A stretch of DNA of 24,389 nt from assembly GCA_946623765.1 (NCBI GenBank), contig CAMORL010000010.1, positions 1-24,389 of the forward strand, written 5' to 3'. The notes beneath the pieces are model-generated. The model worked only from the letters and a program-made list of their open reading frames with translations, had not been told where the DNA came from and did not search any database. The translations under genes and the position numbers were made by a program. Source of the stretch: an uncultured Clostridia bacterium (GTDB lineage: Bacteria > Bacillota_A > Clostridia > Christensenellales > CAG-138). Below, in pieces: positions 7,368 to 14,648 of this stretch. The number at the start of each line of letters is the position of its first letter. Position 1 is the first letter of the stretch.

Positions 7368-7706
7368 TTATCGTATGAGTGTTGATATCAGCAGCCCCGC
7401 GCCGAAGGACGCGGCGTTTGCGGTCAGAGAAACAAGGAACGGACGCTTTGCCGCTGCTGCGTACCGGTAGACGAGCCATTCCGCAGCGACGGCAGAGACT
7501 TCGAGCACCGCAATCATAAGCGCGGGCGGAAGCGGCGTTTTGAGGCGCGCGATCGCATAGAGCACGTTCACGAGCGGATTCGTCAGCACGTTTGCCAGCA
7601 AAACGAACAGAAGATCGCGTTTTCGCATCCCCCAAAGGAGACAGACCAAAACCTCGATCGCCTCCGTCAGAAGCAGGGCAAGCAGAAGCGACAGCGGATA
7701 GCTCAT
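7368..7706 (-). CDS. Unknown 112-aa polytopic membrane protein
   Basis: No family recognised. Four hydrophobic segments cover nearly the whole protein (about 2-24, 31-52, 60-82, 88-110). The motif ANVLTNPLVNVLY in segment 2 and a glutamate within segment 3 (AVLEVSAVAAEW) are the most distinctive polar features in the membrane. The ATG at 7706 overlaps the stop of the upstream MFS gene (ATGA), and its TAA overlaps the ribosome binding site of the next small gene, so it is tightly embedded in the operon. It may work with the MFS transporter before it (inference from coupling only). Confidence 0.85.
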   Translation of the reverse strand: MSYPLSLLLALLLTEAIEVLVCLLWGMRKRDLLFVLLANVLTNPLVNVLYAIARLKTPLPPALMIAVLEVSAVAAEWLVYRYAAAAKRPFLVSLTANAASFGAGLLISTLIR

Positions 7707-8749
7707 ACCGGTTTCCTCAGCCCGACGGCGAGCATCACGCCGGAGATCGCGGCGATCGCACCGTAAAGCACGTTCGATACCGGAACCGACAGCCCGAGAA
7801 AGAAGGGGACGATCCCCATAAAGAGCGCGGCAGTGAGAAGCCCGAAGGCGGTGCCCTTTGCGCCTTTCAGAATCCGCGCCGAGGCGAACAGCGTCAGCGG
7901 CATGGACATATTGAACAAAAACAGCGCTGCGAGCGTCAGAAGGGGATGCAGCGGGAAGAACAGAAAGATCGCGCAGATCCCGAGCGAAAGGATCGCTGTC
8001 GGAATGTGCCCGTTCCGGTCTCCGTGGAATCCGCCGTATGCCTTGCCTGCCGCAAGGCACAGCACCGGCACAAGCCCTGAACGCCACGAATCGGAACCGG
8101 AAAACAGGTTCCCGGTCGAAAACGCCTGCGTCGTTCCCATAAACGAGCGTAAAACGACGACAAGGAACAAAAGGATCAGAAGCCAAAGCCCGTTCTTCGG
8201 CATGTCGAACGAGAGCGGAATGTTGCCGGAGCCTTCCCGGAATTCGGATTTTCCGAGCAGCAGAATTGCGCCGCCCGAAAGGAGCAGGATCACGGGCAGA
8301 AGCCACGGCAGCGAAAGCATGTTTGCGGAAAAAACGCGTCCGAAATACAGCCCGATCGCACCGGGGGAGACGAACACGCCGAGCGGTCCGGCCTTCGTAT
8401 CCGAGCCGTTCAGCACCTCGATGCCGCCGCCGACGTGAAACGCGCCGTTGCCGATGCCCGCAACGACCATCGCAAGGATCGGCACGGAACGGAACGCAAA
8501 CGCGAGCGCAACCAGCGCGCAGCCGGTCGCGGCAATCAGCATGTTGCGGTTGAGCTTGTCGGCGACGACGCCGAGCGGAAGCTGAAAGAGAAACGCAAAG
8601 GCGTTATAGAGCACCATGCCGAGCCAGAGGTCGCTGCCCTTCAGCACGGAGAAAAACAGCGCGGCGCAGCAGAGATCCACCGCCGCGTGGACGAGTGAGA
8701 GCAGCGCGGTCTTTTTCACAAACCCGGGATTCTCGACAATCCGCACCAT
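7703..8749 (-). CDS. MFS transporter, possibly fosmidomycin-resistance-like
   Basis: 348 aa, mostly hydrophobic. A motif-A-like loop (GVVADKLNR, 60-68) follows span 2, as in the major facilitator superfamily. GIGNGAFHVGGG in the N-terminal half resembles the GNAxFHPGGG-type motif of Fsr-like drug exporters, so efflux is a reasonable guess, but the substrate cannot be read. At 348 aa it is shorter than most MFS proteins (about 390-420); the count of full spans is uncertain. The ATG at 8749 has AGGAGG (8760-8755) 5 nt upstream, overlapping the preceding MFS gene's stop; a longer in-frame extension to 8824 lies inside that gene and lacks support. Second gene of the six-gene operon. Confidence 0.85.
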   Translation of the reverse strand: MVRIVENPGFVKKTALLSLVHAAVDLCCAALFFSVLKGSDLWLGMVLYNAFAFLFQLPLGVVADKLNRNMLIAATGCALVALAFAFRSVPILAMVVAGIGNGAFHVGGGIEVLNGSDTKAGPLGVFVSPGAIGLYFGRVFSANMLSLPWLLPVILLLSGGAILLLGKSEFREGSGNIPLSFDMPKNGLWLLILLFLVVVLRSFMGTTQAFSTGNLFSGSDSWRSGLVPVLCLAAGKAYGGFHGDRNGHIPTAILSLGICAIFLFFPLHPLLTLAALFLFNMSMPLTLFASARILKGAKGTAFGLLTAALFMGIVPFFLGLSVPVSNVLYGAIAAISGVMLAVGLRKPV

Positions 8750-8759
8750 AGACGCCTCC

Positions 8760-10082
8760 TCAGATCGGAACGTTGTAGATTTTCTTGACGTGCTTCCTGC
8801 CGGGCACCATGATGAGCAGCACACATATCGCGTTCAGCACGTTGATGAGCAGAACGACGTGCGGCGCGGTGATCGGAAAAGACGTCCCGCCGAGCGAAAG
8901 ATACGCGGCACGGTCGATGATGCGCGTGCCGATCCAGCCGCCGAGAAGCTGTCCGAGGACCGTTCCGAGGACGTTGCACATCTGAAATACGCCGTTGAAT
9001 CTGCCCCGGATCGAATCGGGGACGTAGTTCTGCGTCGCCGCGACGCGAATATTGAAGCTGTTGACCGCAAGGATGCCGACAAGGAAGTTCGACACGCACA
9101 TCAGCGGCCAGAGCCGGTTCGGCAGCAGCAGATAGGTTCCGTCAAAAACGCAGATCGTCAGGTAGACGAAGAGCGCGATCGCATATTTTTTATCGGTCGG
9201 ATACCGCGTGAAATACTGGATTCCGCCGCCGGACAGCCTGCCGAACGAATTGAATGCGGAAACGACCGAATAGAAGAGGACGCCGGTGGAGAACAGAGCG
9301 GGCAGCGTTTCCGGCGCCATATTCCGGAAATACGGCAGAATCAGCACGCCCGAAACACCGTAGCTGAACATCGTGGTGAAGAAATACAGCGTGATGACGA
9401 ACAGACCCTTTTCCCGGCGGATATACTCGATGCCCTCCCGGAAGTCCCGTCCGAGCTGCCGAAGCGTAACGGCTCCCTTTTTCGCGATCTGCGATTCATT
9501 GAGCCGTATCTGCGTTTCAAAGATCGCCGCAAGCAGGAAGGTCGCCGCGTTGAACAGAAAGAGGAACGCAATGCCCTTGTTGCTGACCGAATATGCGATA
9601 CCCCCGATCGGGATCATGATCGCCGCGGACAGGGGATAGAGCAGGCTCGAGATCGAATACGCCTTGCGGTAGTTGCCGCGCGGGATCAGATTCGGATAGA
9701 GGCTTTCGTAAGCGACCGTATAGACGCTGTCGATCGAGCCGATCAGCATGCTGACACACAAAAACGCGTAATAGTTGAACCACCCGTTATATAATATAAT
9801 GAAAAGAACGGTATAGATCCCCGCGGAGAGAAAGTCGAGCGCATAGATCACCCTGCGGCGAGAGAACCGGTCGAGAAACGGTCCGATAAACAGCGGAAAC
9901 AGGATGCGCGGCAGGTGATAGAGGATCATGAAGACCGCATAGGCAAAGGAGTCGCCGGTCTTTTCATACGCCAAAAGCCCCATTGCCCAGCCCGCGACAG
10001 CGGAGCCGAGAATGGAAATCAGCGAGCCGATCGTGATGATCGTGAAGTTTTTGTCCCAAAGCGGGAGCGGCTTCTCTTCCAT
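8760..10082 (-). CDS. MFS transporter (efflux-type, MFS_3-like)
   Basis: 440 aa with about a dozen hydrophobic segments, a usual MFS size. Motif A is clear between spans 2 and 3 (GPFLDRFSRR, 67-76). FNIRVAATQNYVPDSIRGRFNGVF in the second half matches the pattern of MFS_3/enterobactin-exporter-like proteins, suggesting an exporter of small molecules (substrate not readable). The ATG at 10082 (MEEKPLPLWDK) is chosen because the reading frame upstream runs into the promoter and looks non-coding. No Shine-Dalgarno exists and the ATG lies 7 nt beyond the -10 box, so the transcript may be leaderless. First gene of the six-gene minus-strand operon. Confidence 0.9.
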   Translation of the reverse strand: MEEKPLPLWDKNFTIITIGSLISILGSAVAGWAMGLLAYEKTGDSFAYAVFMILYHLPRILFPLFIGPFLDRFSRRRVIYALDFLSAGIYTVLFIILYNGWFNYYAFLCVSMLIGSIDSVYTVAYESLYPNLIPRGNYRKAYSISSLLYPLSAAIMIPIGGIAYSVSNKGIAFLFLFNAATFLLAAIFETQIRLNESQIAKKGAVTLRQLGRDFREGIEYIRREKGLFVITLYFFTTMFSYGVSGVLILPYFRNMAPETLPALFSTGVLFYSVVSAFNSFGRLSGGGIQYFTRYPTDKKYAIALFVYLTICVFDGTYLLLPNRLWPLMCVSNFLVGILAVNSFNIRVAATQNYVPDSIRGRFNGVFQMCNVLGTVLGQLLGGWIGTRIIDRAAYLSLGGTSFPITAPHVVLLINVLNAICVLLIMVPGRKHVKKIYNVPI

Positions 10083-10089
10083 ATAACAC

Positions 10090-10118
10090 AGTATAGCACG
10101 GAATGCTGCGGCGGACAA
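10090..10118 (-). promoter_or_regulatory. Promoter of the MFS/small-membrane-protein/M28 operon
   Basis: Minus-strand TTGTCC (10118-10113), a 17-bp spacer, then TATACT (10095-10090). The predicted start is about 10083, directly at the ATG of the first MFS gene. Confidence 0.65.
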
Positions 10119-10146
10119 GACGGTTTCCCGGGGCGCGGCAAAAAGG

Positions 10147-10175
10147 TTGCATTCCGGAGGGTAATGCGCTACAAT
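10147..10175 (+). promoter_or_regulatory. Promoter of the 207-aa membrane protein gene
   Basis: TTGCAT (10147-10152), a 17-bp spacer, then TACAAT (10170-10175). The hexamers and spacing match the trmL promoter exactly. The transcript would start near 10182 with a leader of about 44 nt. It diverges from the MFS operon promoter. Confidence 0.75.
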
Positions 10176-10225
10176 AAACAAAAAGGCGGTTCGCAGAAGC
10201 GAAGCGCGGATCGGAAGGGAAAACG

Positions 10226-10849
10226 ATGGGATTGTTTACGGATCCATCCGGAAAATGGTCCGGATTTACCGACCGGACGAAGTACGTCTCCGACTTCAAG
10301 ACAGAGCTCGTGAAGGATCAAAACGGAAAGACGCGTAAGAAGGTCACGTATCACGGAGAGTGGACGGTTCTGAAGGACACGGGAACGGCAACGCTTGTGA
10401 AGTTCATCGCCGCTGCCGTGCTTGCGGTGCTGAACGGCGTGTTCCTTGTGTGGACGATGCTCACCACACATGCGTCGAGCGGCAGCTATCTCGTGATCGT
10501 TCCGTTTGCCGCCGCGCTGTTTCCGTCGCTGTATCTGCTGTACGGGGCCGCGGCGCTGCCGTACCGCCGGCAACCCATGCGCCGCGATCAGTACATGCAC
10601 AGCATCACCCGCATGCAGCGCTCGTCGCTCGGCGCCGGCGTCTTTGAACTCGCCGCGATTCTGATGAGCTTTTTGTACCGCATCCTCCATTCGGACTGGA
10701 TGTTTCTGACCGGAGACCGGCTGTTCCTTGTCCGTATCGCGGTAACCGTCGCCTGCTGCGCGGGAATTCTGATTCTGTTCCGCAGCATCGACACCGACGA
10801 AAAGCCGAACGAGGCGTACGGAAGCGAGATAAAAACGCGTCTGCTCTGA
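10226..10849 (+). CDS. Unknown four-span membrane protein
   Basis: 207 aa, family not recognised. A charged cytoplasmic-looking head of about 55 residues (MGLFTDPSGKWSGFTDRTKY...) precedes four likely spans (about 57-79, 88-110, 134-152, 168-186) and a short hydrophilic tail. A basic loop (YRRQPMRRDQYMHS) sits between spans 2 and 3. GGAAGGGA (10213-10220) lies 5 nt before the ATG. It stands alone, with its own promoter, between the MFS operon and the peptide-transport operon. No clear terminator follows. I see no motif that would suggest a function. Confidence 0.85.
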   Translation: MGLFTDPSGKWSGFTDRTKYVSDFKTELVKDQNGKTRKKVTYHGEWTVLKDTGTATLVKFIAAAVLAVLNGVFLVWTMLTTHASSGSYLVIVPFAAALFPSLYLLYGAAALPYRRQPMRRDQYMHSITRMQRSSLGAGVFELAAILMSFLYRILHSDWMFLTGDRLFLVRIAVTVACCAGILILFRSIDTDEKPNEAYGSEIKTRLL

Positions 10850-10991
10850 TCCGAAAACCGGGCGGACGGGATTCCCCAAAGTACGGAAAAACTCAGTCAG
10901 AATCGACTTTTTTTGAGTTGTAAAAGCACTTTTTTCCGTTGATTCCGACAAATACGAGTGGCGAATTGTTGAGGAAATTTCCGTGAACACC

Positions 10992-11020
10992 TTGACAATA
11001 ATGTAAACGATTTGTATAAT
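10992..11020 (+). promoter_or_regulatory. Consensus sigma-A promoter of the peptide-transport operon
   Basis: A perfect TTGACA (10992-10997), exactly 17 bp, and a perfect TATAAT (11015-11020). The start would be near 11027, giving an A/T-rich leader of about 76 nt. This is the only full-consensus promoter in the window, implying strong expression. In the remainder of the gap (10850-10991) nothing convincing was found. Confidence 0.9.
11001..11015 (+). promoter_or_regulatory. Candidate cre (CcpA) operator in the promoter spacer
   Basis: ATGTAAACGATTTGT matches the degenerate Bacillota cre consensus WTGNAANCGNWNNCW at every fixed position except one (G for C at position 14). It fills the space between the -35 and -10 boxes, where CcpA binding would repress. 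The assignment rests on pattern match and position only. Confidence 0.45.
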
Positions 11021-11102
11021 AATTTCGTACTGTAGAGATCGATGGGTATTTATACATCAGTATTAATACAATACACAAAAAACAATGTAGGAGGAAAACA
11101 CA

Positions 11103-13421
11103 ATGAAGAGACTAATTGCACTGTTGCTCACGCTGGTCATGGTCCTCGCTCTCGTCGCCTGCAACACCACGACGACGCCCGAAGATCCCAATAAGCCCGC
11201 AGAAGTAACGGAGCAGCCGGCAAAGACTGACGATCAGCAGCCTGTTGATACGCAGCCTGAACCCGAGAAGGTCGTTTCCGCTGAGGACGTCGTAAACTCT
11301 CCGGAATTTGAGACCATGACACTCGGCAGCCATGAGTTCGGTAAGGATTATCAGGATCTGTATACCGCATACTCTGCTGAGCATCCGGACTTCACCATTG
11401 ATGACATCACCGAGGACGACGAAGGCTTCGCGTATGTCAACTTCAACGGCGAAGACCATATGCTCGGTCTCGACTTCCTTACGATGGCGATGGTTTACAA
11501 CACCAAGCCGACCGCAAAGTACGCCACCGAAGATGACGTCTATGCGGCATGGTGGAGACTTTACATCACCCGTTGGAACTACCTGCTCCCCGAAGTCCCG
11601 CTGTACAGCAACGAGTACTACGATCTGTACAATGCACAGATCAAGGGTGTTACGGAACATCCGACCAACCCGTTCTGGAGCCCCACGAGCGCTCTGATCG
11701 ACTGGACTTCCGACAAGGAAGACCACTCCATCATCATCGGTAACTCCACCGAGCTTTCCGGTCAGTTCCGTTATGCAACGTTCGGCAAGTCCAGCCCGGC
11801 AGCATCCGATAACGATGTCGAAGGTCTGACCACCGGTCTCGAAACCGTCGCTACCACCAAGGAAGGCGGCTTCGAGTGGAATGAGACCGTTGTTGATTCT
11901 CACGAAGAGACCATCAATGAAGACGGCACCCTGACCTTCACGATCAAGATCAAGGAAGACCTGCTCTTCTCCGACGGCAGCCCGGTCACCGCGAAGGATT
12001 ACCTCGCGTTCCCGATGGCGTTCGCATCTCCTGTTGCAACCGAAGCGAGCGGCAGACAGGTCAGCTACCGCACCGTGGTCGGCTGGCAGGGCGCATATGA
12101 GAAGTACACCGGTCCGGACAGCACGGAAGGCACGAAGGAATTCTCCGGTCTCCGTCTGATCGATGACTACACCTTTGCAGTCACCGTTCCGGCAGATTAT
12201 GCGAACTACTTCTATAAGATCAGCTACGGCGGATTCACCCCGTTCTTTGCAGCGGCTGTTCTCGGCGAAGGCGTTGAAATCAAGGACGACGGCAATGGCT
12301 GCTACCTCTCCGACGAGTTCTATGCAAAGGACGCGGAAGGCAAGTATGTCCAGGCTGCGAAGATCAAGACTCTGTGCACCGACACGTCCGCTGAGAACTA
12401 TGCGGCATATCCGTGGTCCGGTCCGTACGTAGTCGAATCCTTCGACAACACCGACGCATCTGCAGTTCTCGTAAGAAACGAGTACTTCAAGGGCAACTAT
12501 GAAGGCGTCAAGCCGGGCATCGAAAAGATCATCTACAAGAAGGTCGTTCCCGCAACCCAGCTCGAAGACTTCAAAGCTGGCGGTCTTGACGTTATCGCGG
12601 CAATCACCGGCGGCGCAGAAACCGACGAAGCTCTGAAGCTTGCAGACGGTTCCGATGGCAAGTACGTTTACACCCACTACAGCCGTGCAGGTTACGGCAA
12701 GCTCGGTTTCCGTGCTGACTACGGTCCTGCTCAGTTCCGTTCCGTCCGTGCGGCGATCGCTCTCTGCATGGATCGTGCACAGTTCGCGAAGGACTTCACC
12801 GGCGGTTACGGCGGCGTTGTTGACGGCCCGTACTACACCGGTTCCTGGATGTACAAGGCGGCAGTCGAACAGGGCATGAACCTCGACAGCTATGCGACCA
12901 GCGTGGATTCCGCAATCGAAGTCCTCGAAGAGGATGGCTGGGTTTGGGATGCTGAAGGTAAGCCCTATGCAGGCGAAGGCCCGCGCTATAAGGCGATCCC
13001 GGCAGACGTAATCAACGAGAATGACAAGATCTACCAGTCCAAGGACGGCACCTACAAGACCGTTGAAGTCAATGGCGTCTATCTGATGCCGCTCGTCATC
13101 AACTGGTTCGGCACCGCTGACAACGAGTTCACCGATCTCTTGCAGACCGGCTTCCGTGAGAACGACAACGTCAAGGCGGCAGGCATGCTCGTTTACAACC
13201 AGATCGGCGACTTCGGTCCGATGCTCGACGAACTCTATCAGGCAGCTGTTTACGGCTTCTATGCGGGCACCCCGATGTACTGCGCGTTCAACTTCGCAAC
13301 CGGCTTCAACAGCGCGGCTTACGATTACTCCTTCAACATGACGATCGATCCTTCGATGTATGATGACTATTCTGCATACTACATCAAGGACAGCGCAGAT
13401 GTCCTCTGGCTCAACAAATAA
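11103..13421 (+). CDS. oppA: Peptide ABC transporter substrate-binding lipoprotein (family 5), possibly circularly permuted
   Basis: 772 aa, much longer than the usual 530-600. A lipoprotein signal peptide ends in LVAC (C20), followed by a Thr/Pro/Glu/Asp/Gln-rich linker to about 60. The conserved family-5 entry motif (FSDGSPVTAKDY) appears only near 292-303, about 190 residues later than usual. The preceding segment has LPEVPLYSNEYYDLY (162-176) and a following FWSP, which resemble the block normally found at the C-terminus of family-5 binding proteins. No such block ends this protein, which stops soon after FNFATGFN. This suggests a permuted fold. AGGAGG (11089-11094) is 8 nt before the ATG. 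It is the first operon gene, with its own terminator, as expected for a binding protein made in excess. The Opp name marks the family; the ligand (peptide) is inferred from the neighbours. Confidence 0.9.
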   Translation: MKRLIALLLTLVMVLALVACNTTTTPEDPNKPAEVTEQPAKTDDQQPVDTQPEPEKVVSAEDVVNSPEFETMTLGSHEFGKDYQDLYTAYSAEHPDFTIDDITEDDEGFAYVNFNGEDHMLGLDFLTMAMVYNTKPTAKYATEDDVYAAWWRLYITRWNYLLPEVPLYSNEYYDLYNAQIKGVTEHPTNPFWSPTSALIDWTSDKEDHSIIIGNSTELSGQFRYATFGKSSPAASDNDVEGLTTGLETVATTKEGGFEWNETVVDSHEETINEDGTLTFTIKIKEDLLFSDGSPVTAKDYLAFPMAFASPVATEASGRQVSYRTVVGWQGAYEKYTGPDSTEGTKEFSGLRLIDDYTFAVTVPADYANYFYKISYGGFTPFFAAAVLGEGVEIKDDGNGCYLSDEFYAKDAEGKYVQAAKIKTLCTDTSAENYAAYPWSGPYVVESFDNTDASAVLVRNEYFKGNYEGVKPGIEKIIYKKVVPATQLEDFKAGGLDVIAAITGGAETDEALKLADGSDGKYVYTHYSRAGYGKLGFRADYGPAQFRSVRAAIALCMDRAQFAKDFTGGYGGVVDGPYYTGSWMYKAAVEQGMNLDSYATSVDSAIEVLEEDGWVWDAEGKPYAGEGPRYKAIPADVINENDKIYQSKDGTYKTVEVNGVYLMPLVINWFGTADNEFTDLLQTGFRENDNVKAAGMLVYNQIGDFGPMLDELYQAAVYGFYAGTPMYCAFNFATGFNSAAYDYSFNMTIDPSMYDDYSAYYIKDSADVLWLNK

Positions 13422-13454
13422 GTCCAAAAGTGCATAAGCACAAGTAACCAATCC

Positions 13455-13492
13455 GCATCCGGCGGCGGCTCAGCCGCCGGGTGCTTTTCTTT
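13455..13492 (+). terminator. Terminator/attenuator between binding protein and permease genes
   Basis: 12-bp GC-rich stem (13455-13466 with 13473-13484, one G-U pair), 6-nt loop, then TTTTCTTT. The permease gene starts 104 bp later with no good promoter in between (best candidate TATAAA at 13561-13566, without a matching -35). It is therefore likely a partial terminator that lowers expression of the downstream genes. Confidence 0.85.
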
Positions 13493-13595
13493 CAAATTGC
13501 GACACCATGTTTCGGAAATCAACAGGGATTTCGGCGATCATACCGATCACTTCCTGTTCCTATAAATCCAAGCTTCAAGATTAAAGGAGTATCCC

Positions 13596-14636
13596 ATGGG
13601 AAGATACATTCTAAAGAGATTGGTATACATGATCTTCGTATTCTTTCTCCTGACCTTTATTCTGTTTGTTCTTTATCAGATGATGCCTGCGAACCGCGCT
13701 TACACGGACGCAAGAAACGAAATTCAGACGATGAAGAACCTGACGGAAGAAGAAAAGAAGACAAAATTCGATGAGCTGTATCTGAACTACCAGAGGAAAT
13801 ATGGTACTGATACCGACAACAAGCTGGTTCTGTATCTGCGTTGGCTCGGTCTTTATCCTTACTACGACGGTAAATTAAAGGGTATTTTTGAGGGGAATTT
13901 CGGTTTTTCGTACGATTATAACAAACCGGTCATAGAAGTCGTGCCGACGCATATGCGAAATTCGTTTATCATCGGTTTGATTACGGAGGTTGCGGTCTTA
14001 GGCGTCACGATCCCGCTTGGCATCAAGTGCGCGGTCAAAAAGGGCAGCAGATTCGACAGATTCACGCAGTTCTTTACGCTGATCGGTTTCTCAACACCAA
14101 GCTTTATCATCTACATTGTATTTATTGTATTTTTCTGTTCGATCCTGCACTGGTTCCCGGTCAGCGGCATGCAGACGCCGGGTAATCCGTATACAGGAAT
14201 CAGGAAGGTGCTGGACGTTCTGCACCACGTCGCTCTGCCGACGATCTGCTTGACGTTCGGTTCCCTTGCATCCATTACACGTATTTGCCGTGCATCCATG
14301 ATCGACGCGTTGAGCCTCGACTGCATCCGCACTGCGCGTGCAAAGGGTCTGTCCGAGAAATCCGTCATCTACAGCCACGCATGGCGCAACGCGCTCGTTC
14401 CGATGGTTTCGATCATTGTCGGCGGTTTCTTCGGAACGATCTCCGGCGCAATGATTCTTGAACAGATGTTCGGCTTCAAAGGCATGGGCTTCTTGTTCCT
14501 GAATGCGACAAGAACGGCGGACTACGATATGATCATGTTCCTTGAGGTTATTTACACCTTCATCGGACTGTTCTCGAACCTCGTTATCGACCTTACGTAC
14601 GGTCTGGTTGACCCGCGTGTCCGTATCAGCAAGTAA
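13596..14636 (+). CDS. oppB: Peptide ABC transporter permease, OppB/DppB type
   Basis: 346 aa. The N-terminus (MGRYILKRLVYMIFVFFLLT) is the typical first span of OppB-type subunits. A somewhat long extracytoplasmic loop (about 30-120) follows, and the cytoplasmic EAA loop that docks on the ATPase is at about 242-270 (CIRTARAKGLSEKSVIYSHAWRNALVP without its ends). The protein ends with the usual LTYGLVDPRVR. It would form half of the membrane channel, pairing with the OppC-like subunit. AAAGGAG (13583-13589) is 6 nt before the ATG. The next gene starts 12 nt after the stop. Confidence 0.95.
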   Translation: MGRYILKRLVYMIFVFFLLTFILFVLYQMMPANRAYTDARNEIQTMKNLTEEEKKTKFDELYLNYQRKYGTDTDNKLVLYLRWLGLYPYYDGKLKGIFEGNFGFSYDYNKPVIEVVPTHMRNSFIIGLITEVAVLGVTIPLGIKCAVKKGSRFDRFTQFFTLIGFSTPSFIIYIVFIVFFCSILHWFPVSGMQTPGNPYTGIRKVLDVLHHVALPTICLTFGSLASITRICRASMIDALSLDCIRTARAKGLSEKSVIYSHAWRNALVPMVSIIVGGFFGTISGAMILEQMFGFKGMGFLFLNATRTADYDMIMFLEVIYTFIGLFSNLVIDLTYGLVDPRVRISK

Positions 14637-14648
14637 GGAGGCAGACAT

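Noticed and set aside
10890..10919. Terminator or riboswitch after the 207-aa gene
   Set aside because: Only a 6-bp A/T-rich stem with an 18-nt loop; T-run lies inside the loop, so it is not a credible terminator, and no riboswitch core was seen.
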